64,000 nucleotides of DNA from Chloroflexota bacterium (GTDB taxonomy: Bacteria > Chloroflexota > Dehalococcoidia > UBA2979): positions 62,001 through 126,000 of the forward strand of contig QWRD01000002.1 of NCBI GenBank assembly GCA_003670575.1. The letters run 5' to 3'. The notes under the pieces are model-generated. The model was not told the origin of the DNA and did not search any database. It was given only the letters and a program-made list of their open reading frames with translations. The position numbers were made by a program, and so were the translations under genes. This document shows, in pieces, positions 7,317 through 16,033 of this stretch (the stretch's first letter is position 1; each line of letters starts with the position of its first letter).

Positions 7317-8966
7317 TTGACCGCCGCCCCTCCGTACCTCGATCATCCGCGTATGCGAGAGCCACCGGCGTCGAGGGGGTTCGGTCGCTTTCTACAGCGC
7401 ACCCTGACGTCTGAAACGGTGCTCCACGCCGCGGGCATCGTCGCCTTCGGGTTCCTGGCGTCCAGGCTGCTCGGACTGCTGCGCACCGTCGCCATCGCGC
7501 ACGCCTTCGGCACAGACCCGCAGTTGGGCGCGTACTGGGTGGCGTTCCGGCTCCCCGACCTCGTGTTTCAGCTGCTCGCCGGCGCGACGCTCTCCTCGGC
7601 GTTCATCCCCGCGTACAGCCGCATCCGAATGCGCATGGGCGAGCAGGCCGGCTGGCGAGTCGCGTCCGATGTGCTCAACCTCGTCAGCGTCGCGACCACG
7701 GTCGTTGCGGTGGTCGCGTTTCTGCTCGCGCCGTGGATCGTGCCGCTGCTGGCGCCCGGGCTTGGCGAGCAGAGCGGCCGCGTCGCGGAACTGCGGACGC
7801 TGGCGGTCTCGCTCACACGACTGATGCTGATCTCGCCGATCCTGTTCGGCGTGTCCGGGATGCTGACCGGCATCCTGAACGCGCGACAGCATTTCATCGC
7901 GCCTGCGCTCGCGCCGGTGGTCTACAATCTCTCGATCATCTTCGGTGCGACGGTGCTCGCGAGGCCGTTCGGGGTGTACGGCCTCGCGAGCGGCGTGGTG
8001 CTGGGGAGCCTCGCGCACCTCGCGGTCCAGCTCCCCGCGCTGCGCGCGGCCGGGATGCGCTGGTCGCCCACCCTCGACATCGTGTCGCCGGGGGTCGCCG
8101 AGGTGGCCCGACTGATGGGGCCGCGCGTGATCGGGCTGGCGGCGGCGCAGCTCAACTTCATCATCGTGCTGTTCTTCGCCTCGTACGTGTCGGACGCGGC
8201 GATCAGTGCGCTGACGTACGCCTTCCTGATCGCGATGCTGCCCGTGGGCATCATCGGCATGGCGATATCCACTGCGATCTTCCCGACGCTGGCACAGCAG
8301 GCGGCCGCGCAGCAGATGGAGACGTTGCGCGAGTCGGTGGCGCGCAGTCTGCGCATGATTCTGTTCTTCTCGATTCCTGCGTCGTTCGGGCTCGCCGTGC
8401 TTGCGGAGCCGACGGTGCGGCTGCTGTTCGAGCGCGGCGCGTTCGATGCACGGTCGACCTCGCTCGTCAGTGCGGCCCTCGTCTGGTACGCGTTCGCGGT
8501 CTTCGCGCATGCTGGCATCGAGATCCTTAGTCGAGGCTTCTACGCCGTCGCCGACACGCGTACGCCGGTGCGGCTGGCCGTCATCGCCGTGGTGCTCAAT
8601 GCCGTGCTTTCGGCGCTGCTGGTGGGGCCATTCGGTGTTCGCGGACTGGCGCTGGCGACCTCGATTGCGGCGATCGTCGAGTTCGTGCTGCTCTGGCGGG
8701 CGCTTGATGTCCGACTCGACGGGTTCGGTGAAAGCGGCGTCGGCGGTTCCTCGTTGCGAACGTTGGCGGCGTCGGTGGTGATGGCTGAGGTCGTGGTGTT
8801 GGTGCTGGCGTTGCTGCGCGCGTTCGGACTCGATGGCGGCGCGATGGGCGGCGCGCTCGTGCTGACGGCGGTCGGTGGGTTTGCCGGCCTCGCGGCGTTT
8901 GGTGTCACCGCGGCGGTGCTGCGCAGCCGGGAGATCACCGAGGTACTCGACCGCCTCGGCGGGTGA
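7317..8966 (+). CDS. murJ: Lipid II flippase MurJ (MviN)
   Basis: A polytopic membrane protein of the MOP superfamily (549 aa, about 14 membrane segments) that moves lipid II across the membrane for peptidoglycan synthesis. Recognisable parts are the first helices with ASRLLGLLRTVAIAHAFGT, the segment YWVAFRLPDLVFQLLAGATL and the central LMGPRVIG. The start is uncertain: TTG 7317 gives the full frame and ATG 7353 is an alternative, but neither has a clear ribosome site. Its presence implies a peptidoglycan wall. It is followed by the zinc-ribbon gene after 118 nt. Confidence 0.92.
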   Translation: MTAAPPYLDHPRMREPPASRGFGRFLQRTLTSETVLHAAGIVAFGFLASRLLGLLRTVAIAHAFGTDPQLGAYWVAFRLPDLVFQLLAGATLSSAFIPAYSRIRMRMGEQAGWRVASDVLNLVSVATTVVAVVAFLLAPWIVPLLAPGLGEQSGRVAELRTLAVSLTRLMLISPILFGVSGMLTGILNARQHFIAPALAPVVYNLSIIFGATVLARPFGVYGLASGVVLGSLAHLAVQLPALRAAGMRWSPTLDIVSPGVAEVARLMGPRVIGLAAAQLNFIIVLFFASYVSDAAISALTYAFLIAMLPVGIIGMAISTAIFPTLAQQAAAQQMETLRESVARSLRMILFFSIPASFGLAVLAEPTVRLLFERGAFDARSTSLVSAALVWYAFAVFAHAGIEILSRGFYAVADTRTPVRLAVIAVVLNAVLSALLVGPFGVRGLALATSIAAIVEFVLLWRALDVRLDGFGESGVGGSSLRTLAASVVMAEVVVLVLALLRAFGLDGGAMGGALVLTAVGGFAGLAAFGVTAAVLRSREITEVLDRLGG

Positions 8967-9084
8967 TCGCTATACTGATCGTGCCCCAACCATCACAAGG
9001 GACACTGAACAACGCACGAGAGCGCATGTCGCCTCGTGTCGCGTGCCCGATCCCCGCATCGTGGCACGGCTGAGGAGGACTGAG

Positions 9085-9564
9085 TTGGCCTTTTCCGACC
9101 GCGAATTGATCTGTCGCGACTGCAATTCCCCCTACATCTTCACGGCGGGCGAGCAGGAGTTTTACGCAACCAAGGGGCTCCAGCACGACCCAGTGCGCTG
9201 CCCCTCCTGCCGCGCCAGCCGCCGCACCATGCGCCCCGATGAGCGCGAGGAAGCACCGTCCTACGGTGTCTTCGCGTCGTGGGGTGGGCGCACCCCGCGC
9301 CAGTTGCACGCCGCAACCTGCCACGAGTGTGGTCAGACCACCGAGATCCCGTTCATGCCTCGGGGCGACCGGCCGGTGTTCTGCTCCAACTGCTACAACG
9401 CGGTGCGCGAACGCCAGGAGGCCGCAGACCTGGCGGCACAGCAGCGCCTCGCAGCCCTGGTTGGCGGGACGGCGGCCGCTGGCCTGGGCTCTACCGCCAC
9501 GGCCGTTGCGGAGGAAGAGGAAGAGGAGCCCGCAGCCAATGTCGTGCTCCCCTCGCAGGAGTAG
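9085..9564 (+). CDS. Double zinc-ribbon protein (CxxC-x25-CxxC)
   Basis: The TTG start is set by GAGGAGGA about 6 nt upstream, giving 159 aa. The first half matches the probable zinc-ribbon family (C10, C13 ... C39, C42) with the signature FTAGEQEFYATKGL. A second CxxC pair set (C79, C82, C100, C103) repeats the theme. The tail is Ala-rich, then acidic with a run of Glu. Such proteins are common in Chloroflexota and others and are presumed nucleic-acid or protein binding, but no function is established. Confidence 0.8.
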   Translation: MAFSDRELICRDCNSPYIFTAGEQEFYATKGLQHDPVRCPSCRASRRTMRPDEREEAPSYGVFASWGGRTPRQLHAATCHECGQTTEIPFMPRGDRPVFCSNCYNAVRERQEAADLAAQQRLAALVGGTAAAGLGSTATAVAEEEEEEPAANVVLPSQE

Positions 9565-9573
9565 CACGACTCG

Positions 9574-10266
9574 ATGTTGCCTCGCGGCGGCGGGTGCGCG
9601 GCTGCCGATGCGATGCCTGTGACGGACGCTGCCGAGGCATTCGTGCGCGCAGGGACTCGCAGTGCGCCGGTGCCGTTCGTGCCGGAGCTGCGCTTGCACA
9701 TCGCTGATGAGGCGCTGGGCCTCTGGAGCCAGATGCAGCGCGCACTGGTGCGTGGCGAGGCGCCGTTACCGTTCTGGGCGTTTCCGTGGGCGGGCGGGCA
9801 GGCGCTCGCCCGCTACCTCCTCGACCATCCTGAGGTCGTACGCGGCCGCACGGCGCTCGATGTCGGCGCGGGCTCCGGTCTGGTCGCGATCGCTGCGGCG
9901 CGGGCCGGTGCGGCCCGAGTGACCGCGAACGACATCGACGTGCATGCGCGAGCCGCCATCGGATTGAACGCCGCCCTCAACACGGTTTCGCTCGACCTCG
10001 AGGCCGGCGATCTGCTGGATAGCGATGACGGCGAGTCGATGGTGCTGCTGGTCGGCGACCTCTGTTACGAGGCGCCACTGGCGACGCGTGTGCTCGGCCT
10101 GCTCCAGCGCGCGCACGACCGCGGTGCGACGGTGCTGCTGGGCGACCTCGGCCGCCCGCATCTCCCGCGCGCGCACCTCGAGGCAGTCGCGAGCTACGAC
10201 GTCCCGGTGATTGCGGGCCTGGAGGACGCCGCAGTAAAGCGCACCACCGTGTGGCGCGTGCGCTGA
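9574..10266 (+). CDS. NNT1/EFM7-like class I SAM methyltransferase
   Basis: A seven-strand methyltransferase with motif I LDVGAGSGLVAIAA (about residues 95-108) preceded by PFWAFPWAGGQALARYL. That pattern is typical of the COG3897 family of protein lysine / N-terminal methylases (METTL20/ETFB-like). A protein substrate is therefore likely; which one is unknown. ATG 9613 is an alternative start. It begins 9 nt after the zinc-ribbon gene, so the two are probably co-transcribed. Confidence 0.75.
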   Translation: MLPRGGGCAAADAMPVTDAAEAFVRAGTRSAPVPFVPELRLHIADEALGLWSQMQRALVRGEAPLPFWAFPWAGGQALARYLLDHPEVVRGRTALDVGAGSGLVAIAAARAGAARVTANDIDVHARAAIGLNAALNTVSLDLEAGDLLDSDDGESMVLLVGDLCYEAPLATRVLGLLQRAHDRGATVLLGDLGRPHLPRAHLEAVASYDVPVIAGLEDAAVKRTTVWRVR

Positions 10267-10345
10267 GCGCTTGTCGCTCAGATCGCTCGTGCCTATGCTC
10301 GCGCCGTCCGTGCCGATCGAGTGCGGGTGATATGGAGGCAGGCCA

Positions 10346-10912
10346 ATGCACGTGCTGCGCGACCGAATGCCTGCTCGCCCGGTGATGTCGAGGGCTGCTG
10401 CGCTCCTGCTTGTGGTGCTGGCCGCGGCATCTGTCCTCGGCTGCGGGTCACCGGCGACTGACGGAGCCCCGCGAGCTTCGATCACCGCACCCGCACCCGC
10501 ATCGAGCACGTCCGCCGCGTCGCCGACTGTGACGCCACTGGCGACCTCGACGCTGGTATCGACGCCCACTCCGACTGCCGGGCCGACCGCGACGTTGCCT
10601 GTCATCGCGCCGCCACCGCCACCGCCACCCACACCTGCTGCAGCCGCTCCGCGCCCCGCGCCGGAGACGCACACCGTCGGGATGGTCGGCGTCGCGTTCG
10701 GCGCGGATCTGACCATCGAGGCGGGAAGCACCGTCGTCTGGGTCAATCGTGACCCCGTGGATCACGACATCTCGGCGCTGGATAGCAGTTGGTCATCACC
10801 CGTCGTGCGTCCCGGCGAGTCCTTCCAGCGGCGGTTCGATCAGCCCGGGGTGTTTCGTTACGTCTGCACACTGCACACGCTGGTGATGCAATCCACGCTC
10901 ACCGTGCGGTAG
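10346..10912 (+). CDS. Plastocyanin-like cupredoxin lipoprotein
   Basis: The N-terminal hydrophobic signal ends in LGC (C33), a plausible lipobox. A Ser/Thr/Pro-rich tether runs to about residue 107, followed by one cupredoxin domain. Type 1 copper ligands are visible as H140, C174, H177 and M181 (DHD ... VCTLHTLVM). It probably works outside the membrane as a small electron carrier or copper-binding protein. ATG 10385 is an alternative start that keeps the signal peptide. It is followed directly by the ileS leader. Confidence 0.85.
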   Translation: MHVLRDRMPARPVMSRAAALLLVVLAAASVLGCGSPATDGAPRASITAPAPASSTSAASPTVTPLATSTLVSTPTPTAGPTATLPVIAPPPPPPPTPAAAAPRPAPETHTVGMVGVAFGADLTIEAGSTVVWVNRDPVDHDISALDSSWSSPVVRPGESFQRRFDQPGVFRYVCTLHTLVMQSTLTVR

Positions 10913-10969
10913 GTGCGCCCGGGTTCTCCCCGTTGTCGCCCGCGCCTGCGTCGCACTAGACTCGACGCA

Positions 10970-11310
10970 TCGGCAACGACGGAGAGAGTAGTCGAGGCGT
11001 ACGGGCCACGCAGCGAGTCCGGGACGGTGCAAGCCGGACGTGCGCCCGCCGCGACGAAGATCACTCCTGAGCCGCCGCCCGAACGCGCCGCGCGCGCATC
11101 GACACGTCGATGCTGCTGCGTGCGCCAGTAGACGCGGCCGGAACGCCCACCGTTAGCGGGGCAGCGAGCAGATCGAGCGATCGATCGGCGCGCATTGAGC
11201 GGCGCATACTTCGAATCGATTCGAGGCATGCGCAACGCGGGTGGTACCGCGGGCCGACGAGCACACCTCGTCACGCCCGTCCCGCATCCTGAGCGGGGCG
11301 GGCATTTCTG
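10970..11310 (+). promoter_or_regulatory. T-box riboswitch leader of ileS
   Basis: The T-box sequence TGGTACCGCG is at 11242-11251. It precedes an 11-bp GC-rich terminator stem (11275-11285 with 11293-11303, one G-U pair) and ATTTCT. Upstream, the bases ATC at 11060-11062, in the context GAAGATCACTCCTGAG, are the likely specifier for isoleucine. The bulge-like GAGAGAGTAG near 10981 suits the base of stem I. Uncharged tRNA-Ile should stabilise the antiterminator and raise ileS expression. The outer borders are approximate. Confidence 0.85.
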
Positions 11311-11334
11311 TGCCCCTCCGACATCATTCCTCCA

Positions 11335-11381
11335 CCCCTCGCCCCGTCTCGCGGGGAGAGGGGCCGGGGGTGAGGGTCTCC
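11335..11381. repeat. REP-like GC-rich palindrome, copy 1
   Basis: CTCGCCCCGT followed by CGGGGAGAGGGGCCGGGGGTGAGGG. The same core (CCTC.CCCC ... GGGGAGAGGG ... GGGTGAGGG) recurs near 14787, 21380, 52043, 52190 and 55028. It lies between the T-box terminator and the ileS start codon, inside the transcribed leader. Confidence 0.7.
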
Positions 11382-11420
11382 GTCCCACGCCGGGGCGCGA
11401 GGCAGAGGATGAGGGTGCCG

Positions 11421-14400
11421 ATGTTCGATCCGATCCCGTCTCGCGTCTCGTTCCCCGCGCTGGAGGCGGACACCCTCGCGTTCTGGCGTGAGCACGACGT
11501 GTTCCGCCGCAGCGTCGATGAGCGACCCGCCGACCGCATCTTCAACTTCTACGAGGGGCCGCCCACCGCCAACGGGAACCCGGGCATCCATCACGTCCTG
11601 GCGCGCGTGTTCAAGGACCTGATCCCGCGTTACCGCACCATGCGCGGCGATCGCGTACCTCGGAAGGGTGGGTGGGACACGCACGGTCTGCCGGTGGAGT
11701 TGGAGGTGGAGCGTCAGCTCGGCCTGCACTCCAAGCTGGAGATCGAGGCCTACGGCGTGGAGGCGTTCAACCAGCAGTGTCGCGACTCGGTGTTCCGCTA
11801 CGTCTCCGAGTGGGAGCGCATGACGGAGCGCATCGGCTACTGGGTGGATACAGAGCACCCGTACGTCACGTACTCGCGAGAGTACGTGGAGACCTGCTGG
11901 TGGATCTTCAAGCGGCTGTTCGACAACGGGCTGATGTTCCGCGACTACCGCGTGACCCCGCACTGCCCGCGCTGCGGCACCTCGCTGTCCTCGCACGAGA
12001 TCGCCCTCGGCTATAAGGAGGACACTCCGGACCCGAGCGTCACCGTGCTGTTCCGCGCCGATGCTGCCGCAAGCGCGGAGGCGGGCGTGTCGCCGCTGCT
12101 GCGGCTGGCGGACGGCGTGCCGACGTTCGTCGTCGCGTGGACCACGACGCCGTGGACGCTCCCCGGCAATGTCGCGCTGGCGCTGAACGCCGACGCCGAG
12201 TACGCGATCGTCGAGTACGGCTCGGAGCACCCGAGCGTCGGCCGCGTACGGCTGATCCTCGCGGCGTCCCGCGTGGGCGCGGTGATCCCCGGCATGGCAC
12301 CGCGCGAGGCGGACACCGGGCGTGGCATCTCGCTGGCGGATGCGCAGATCTGGCAGGACGACTCGCGCGTGATCGCCACCGTGCGTGGCAGCGATGTGGT
12401 CGGCCTGCGCTACGAGCCGCTGTACGAATCGCGCGAGTGGGACGAGGTGGAGGCGCTCGCATTCGTCGATGGCCGCACGCAGCGCATCGAGGGGGATGTG
12501 AGCGCGCCCGCGCGGCGCGTGGTCGCGGCTGACTTCGTGCAGACCGATGACGGCACGGGCATCGTGCACATCGCGCCCGCGTTCGGTGAGGACGACTACG
12601 CGCTCGGCCGTGCCGAGGGGTTGATGTTCCTGCAGCCGGTCGGCCTCGACGGGAAGTTCGTCGGCGGGCCGTGGGCTGGCGAGTTCGTGAAGGACGCGGA
12701 CCGTGGCATCCGTCGCGACCTGCGTCAGCGCGGCGTGCTGCTGCGCGATGAGCAGATCCGCCACACGTACCCGTTCTGCTGGCGCTGCGACACCCCGGTG
12801 CTCTACTACGCCAAGCCGTCCTGGTACATCCGCACCACCGCGGTGAAGGACGCGCTGATCGAGGGTAACCAGCGCATCCACTGGGTGCCCGACCACATCC
12901 GCGACGGTCGCTTCGGCGGATGGCTGGAGGGCAACATCGACTGGGCGGTATCGCGCGAGCGGTACTGGGGCACGCCCCTGCCGCTCTGGACCTGCGAGGG
13001 CTGCGCTACCGTCGAGTGCATCGGCTCGTACGCCGAACTGCGCGAGCGCTCTGGCGCTGCCGAGGAGATTGCGGATCCGCACCGCCCGTTCATCGACGCG
13101 GTGACGCTGCCTTGCGCCGCGTGCGGCGGGACGATGCGCCGCACGCCCGAGGTTGCCGACGCCTGGTTCGACTCCGGCGCGATGCCGTACGCGCAGGCGC
13201 ACTACCCGTTCGAGGACGCCTCGGCGTTTGGATCGCGCTTCCCCGCCGACTTCATCTGCGAGGCCGTCGACCAGACACGCGGCTGGTTCTACACGCTGCA
13301 CGCGCTGGCCACGCTGCTCAATCGCACGGACGACGTGCCGGACAGCATCGCCTACCGCAACGTGATCTGCCTCGGCCACATCCTCGATGGCGAGGGGCTG
13401 AAGATGTCGAAGTCGCGCGGGAACGTCGTGGACCCGTGGACCGTGCTGGACACGCAGGGCGCGGACGCGCTGCGCTGGTACCTCTACACCGCCTCGCCGC
13501 CCGGCAACTCGCGGCGCTTCTCCACCGAGCTGGTCGGCGAGGTCTCGCGGCGCTTCCTGTCGACGCTGTGGAATACCTACTCGTTCTTCGTCACCTACGC
13601 GAACATCGCGAACTTCGACCCGAGCAGCGCGCCTCCGGCCCAAATCGCGGAGCAGCGCAGCGAGCTCGACCGCTGGGTGCGCTCCGAGTTGCATCGCACC
13701 GTGCAGCGTGTGACCGAGGGCCTCGACGCGTACGAGCCAGCCGACGCCGCGCGCCCGATCGGCGAGTTCGTCGAACAGTTGTCGAACTGGTACGTGCGCC
13801 GCTCTCGCCGTCGCTTCTGGAAGTCGGACGACTCGGCCGACACGCAGGCTGCGCTGCACACCTTGTACGAGTGCCTCACGACGGTGACGAGGTTGCTCGC
13901 CCCGTTCACCCCGTTCGTCGCGGAGGCGATGTACCGCAACCTCGTCGCCGGTCGCGTTCCCGGTGCCGCTGACTCGGTGCACCTCGACGCGTGGCCCGAG
14001 GTGGACGTCGCCGCGATCGACGAGCAACTGTCGACTGACATCGCGCTGGTGCAGCGGATGGTCTCGCTCGGCCGCGCCGCGCGGCAGCAGGCGAGCGTGC
14101 GCGTGCGTCAGCCGCTGGCCACGGCCGTGCTCGTCCCGCGAGTTGTCTCAGAGCGCACCGCGCTCGAACGACTCGCGGATCAGGTCGCCGACGAGTTGAA
14201 CGTGAAGTCAGTCGAAGTCACCGCGGGCGACGACCGGCTGCGCTACTCGTTGCGTCCGAATCTGCCGGTGCTCGGCCCACGTTTTGGGCGCGAGATCGGG
14301 CCGGTGCGTGCTGCGATCGCCGCAGCGGATGCTGCCGTCGTTGCGGCGCGTATGCGTGACGGTGAACCGCTCGGCATCGGCGACTTTGACCTCGCGGCCG

Positions 14401-14771
14401 GCGACATCCTCGTCTCCGTCGAGGCCACCGAGGGCTGGGCGGCCTCGGAGGAGTCGGGCTACGTCGTGCTGCTCGACACACGCATCACGCCGGAGTTGGA
14501 GAGCGAGGGGTTGATGCGGGAGATCGTGCGACGCCTACAGGACCTGCGCCGCGAGGCTGGCCTGGAAGTCACCGACCGCATCCGCGTCACCTGGCGGGGC
14601 GACGCGGTTATCGGCAAAGTGATGGCCGACCACGGCCCCACCATCTCGGAGGAGGTGCTCGCACTCTCCCTCGACGCTGGCGACGGCCCGGACGCCCCGC
14701 TGCCGGATGGCGCCGTCGTCGAAGCGGACATCGAGGGTCACGCGGTCACGCTGGCGCTACGGAAAGCGTAG
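11421..14771 (+). CDS. ileS: Isoleucyl-tRNA synthetase
   Basis: Charges tRNA-Ile. The class I motifs are present: the HIGH equivalent reads GNPGIHH in the segment PPTANGNPGIHHVLAR, and KMSKSRGN lies near residue 660. The CP1 editing region and the anticodon-binding domain follow in order. At about 1116 aa it is longer than the classical 930-aa bacterial form and looks like the type 2 (eukaryote-like) branch. ATG 11421 is preceded by GAGGG; ATG 11409 is an alternative. It is controlled by the T-box upstream. Confidence 0.95.
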   Translation: MFDPIPSRVSFPALEADTLAFWREHDVFRRSVDERPADRIFNFYEGPPTANGNPGIHHVLARVFKDLIPRYRTMRGDRVPRKGGWDTHGLPVELEVERQLGLHSKLEIEAYGVEAFNQQCRDSVFRYVSEWERMTERIGYWVDTEHPYVTYSREYVETCWWIFKRLFDNGLMFRDYRVTPHCPRCGTSLSSHEIALGYKEDTPDPSVTVLFRADAAASAEAGVSPLLRLADGVPTFVVAWTTTPWTLPGNVALALNADAEYAIVEYGSEHPSVGRVRLILAASRVGAVIPGMAPREADTGRGISLADAQIWQDDSRVIATVRGSDVVGLRYEPLYESREWDEVEALAFVDGRTQRIEGDVSAPARRVVAADFVQTDDGTGIVHIAPAFGEDDYALGRAEGLMFLQPVGLDGKFVGGPWAGEFVKDADRGIRRDLRQRGVLLRDEQIRHTYPFCWRCDTPVLYYAKPSWYIRTTAVKDALIEGNQRIHWVPDHIRDGRFGGWLEGNIDWAVSRERYWGTPLPLWTCEGCATVECIGSYAELRERSGAAEEIADPHRPFIDAVTLPCAACGGTMRRTPEVADAWFDSGAMPYAQAHYPFEDASAFGSRFPADFICEAVDQTRGWFYTLHALATLLNRTDDVPDSIAYRNVICLGHILDGEGLKMSKSRGNVVDPWTVLDTQGADALRWYLYTASPPGNSRRFSTELVGEVSRRFLSTLWNTYSFFVTYANIANFDPSSAPPAQIAEQRSELDRWVRSELHRTVQRVTEGLDAYEPADAARPIGEFVEQLSNWYVRRSRRRFWKSDDSADTQAALHTLYECLTTVTRLLAPFTPFVAEAMYRNLVAGRVPGAADSVHLDAWPEVDVAAIDEQLSTDIALVQRMVSLGRAARQQASVRVRQPLATAVLVPRVVSERTALERLADQVADELNVKSVEVTAGDDRLRYSLRPNLPVLGPRFGREIGPVRAAIAAADAAVVAARMRDGEPLGIGDFDLAAGDILVSVEATEGWAASEESGYVVLLDTRITPELESEGLMREIVRRLQDLRREAGLEVTDRIRVTWRGDAVIGKVMADHGPTISEEVLALSLDAGDGPDAPLPDGAVVEADIEGHAVTLALRKA

Positions 14772-14785
14772 GCAGTTCCGATCCT

Positions 14786-14827
14786 GCCCCCTCCCCCTTT
14801 ACGGGGGAGGGCTGGGGTGAGGGTCTC
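14786..14827. repeat. REP-like palindrome, copy 2, likely ileS terminator
   Basis: CCCTCCCCC and GGGGGAGGG pair around TTTAC just after the ileS stop, followed by CTGGGGTGAGGGTCTCC, the common tail of this repeat family. The hairpin could end ileS transcription. Confidence 0.6.
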
Positions 14828-14861
14828 CCGAGTGCCTCGCCCCGCCGCGCCCCGCCGCTGC

Positions 14862-15152
14862 CTAATCCGCCACCAGCCGCTGAAGCAGTGCCTTCATCTT
14901 CGGCGAGCGCTGCAACTCGGCGCGCAGCGCAGCGATCTCGCGCTCGTTGATGATCAGTGGGCGGCGTTCGAGTTCGCCCTCGGTGTCGTAGGCGGCGAAG
15001 CGGATGGCATACTGGCCCTTCTTCTCGCCCTGCTCGTACTGGAGCAGTTGGAGCGATGGAGCGTGCAGGCCACCCACGATGGCGGCCTCTTCCACAACCT
15101 TGCCAGTGCCCCAGAGCAGGGCAAACGGGCGGGGGACTCGTCGAGTGGGCAT
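14862..15152 (-). CDS. Conserved small protein of unknown function
   Basis: About 96 aa from ATG 15152 (GGAAG about 10 nt upstream); ATG 15212 would give 116 aa. It has no signal or membrane segment. An alternating strand pattern in the first two thirds (FALLWGTGKVVEEAAIVGG, QYAIRFAAYDTEG) is followed by a basic helix rich in Leu/Arg near the C-terminus (EIAALRAELQRSPKMKALLQRL). I do not recognise it. It is convergent with ileS and divergent from the SufR-like regulator. Confidence 0.6.
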   Translation of the reverse strand: MPTRRVPRPFALLWGTGKVVEEAAIVGGLHAPSLQLLQYEQGEKKGQYAIRFAAYDTEGELERRPLIINEREIAALRAELQRSPKMKALLQRLVAD

Positions 15153-15320
15153 GATGCGTCTCGCTTCCGTGATCGGCAGGCGGGCCGCCCTGTCAGAGGG
15201 AACGGGTGTCATCGCCTGATCACGATGTATCATCGCACTTAGCGCAACGCGTCGTGTGCAATCGCCGTCGCGAGCGCCCATCTCAGACGTGTCGATGTCA
15301 TCGGACTCGAGGTTCACGCC

Positions 15321-15950
15321 GTGCAGCAGACCCGCCAGCAGATCCTCGACCACCTGCGCGTGCACCGCGACGCCAGCGTCCGCGAGTTGGGCGCGCTGCT
15401 GGATCTCACTGCCACCGGCGTGCGACAGCACCTCGGAGTGTTGGAGCAAGAAGGGTACGTGCACAGTCGTGAGCAGCGCGGCCGCATTGGTCGGCCCGCG
15501 CTCCGCTACTCGCTCACGTCACATGGTGAGGATAGTTACCCGCGTCAGTACGACGAGTTGGCGAACGCACTCATTGCGGAGGTTGCAGCAAACTTTGGTG
15601 CGGACGGCCTCGCACTCGTCACGCGCGGCGTCGCGCAGCGCCTTGCGGTGCCGACGGATGTGGCACCCTCGGCGTCCGCCGACGAACGGGCGGAGGCGCT
15701 GACGATTGCGCTGCGCACGAGGGGTATCGTGGCCGATTGGGCGCACGAGGGCGACGCGATCGTCGTGTATGAGCGCACCTGTCCGTACCCGCAGGTCGCG
15801 CGCACGAATGCTGTTGCGTGCATGGTGGATGTGGAGCATCTGAGCGCGATGATGGGCATGCGCGCGGAACTCACCAGTTGCATCGCGGGCGGCGATGAGT
15901 GCTGCACATACCGCTTCCCACTCAGTGCCGTTCCCGTGGCTGCATCCTAG
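15321..15950 (+). CDS. SufR-like iron-sulfur HTH regulator
   Basis: 209 aa from a GTG with GAGG about 9 nt upstream. The N-terminal winged helix-turn-helix (TRQQILDHLRVHRDASVREL, ATGVRQHLGVLEQEGYV) is of the DeoR/ArsR-like SufR type. The C-terminal half carries C154, C167, C187, C194 and C195, matching the cysteine set that holds an iron-sulfur cluster in SufR/MSMEG-type regulators of suf operons. No suf genes are in this window, so any target is elsewhere. It could be a related NO- or redox-sensing regulator. Confidence 0.75.
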   Translation: MQQTRQQILDHLRVHRDASVRELGALLDLTATGVRQHLGVLEQEGYVHSREQRGRIGRPALRYSLTSHGEDSYPRQYDELANALIAEVAANFGADGLALVTRGVAQRLAVPTDVAPSASADERAEALTIALRTRGIVADWAHEGDAIVVYERTCPYPQVARTNAVACMVDVEHLSAMMGMRAELTSCIAGGDECCTYRFPLSAVPVAAS

Positions 15951-16033
15951 GCGCCGCGTCCGGAACACTCTGTCCTGACCACGGCCGTTCGTGAGCGCGT
16001 AGGTCGACGCCCCCGCTGCCCGCGCCTATCATC

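Noticed and set aside
11271-14027. Long open frame on the minus strand opposite ileS (918 codons), and similar frames opposite secA, the M16 gene and the gene at 53825
   Set aside because: They are antisense shadows of GC-rich coding genes: Arg/His/Val-rich, without motifs, and the opposite strand carries clear families.
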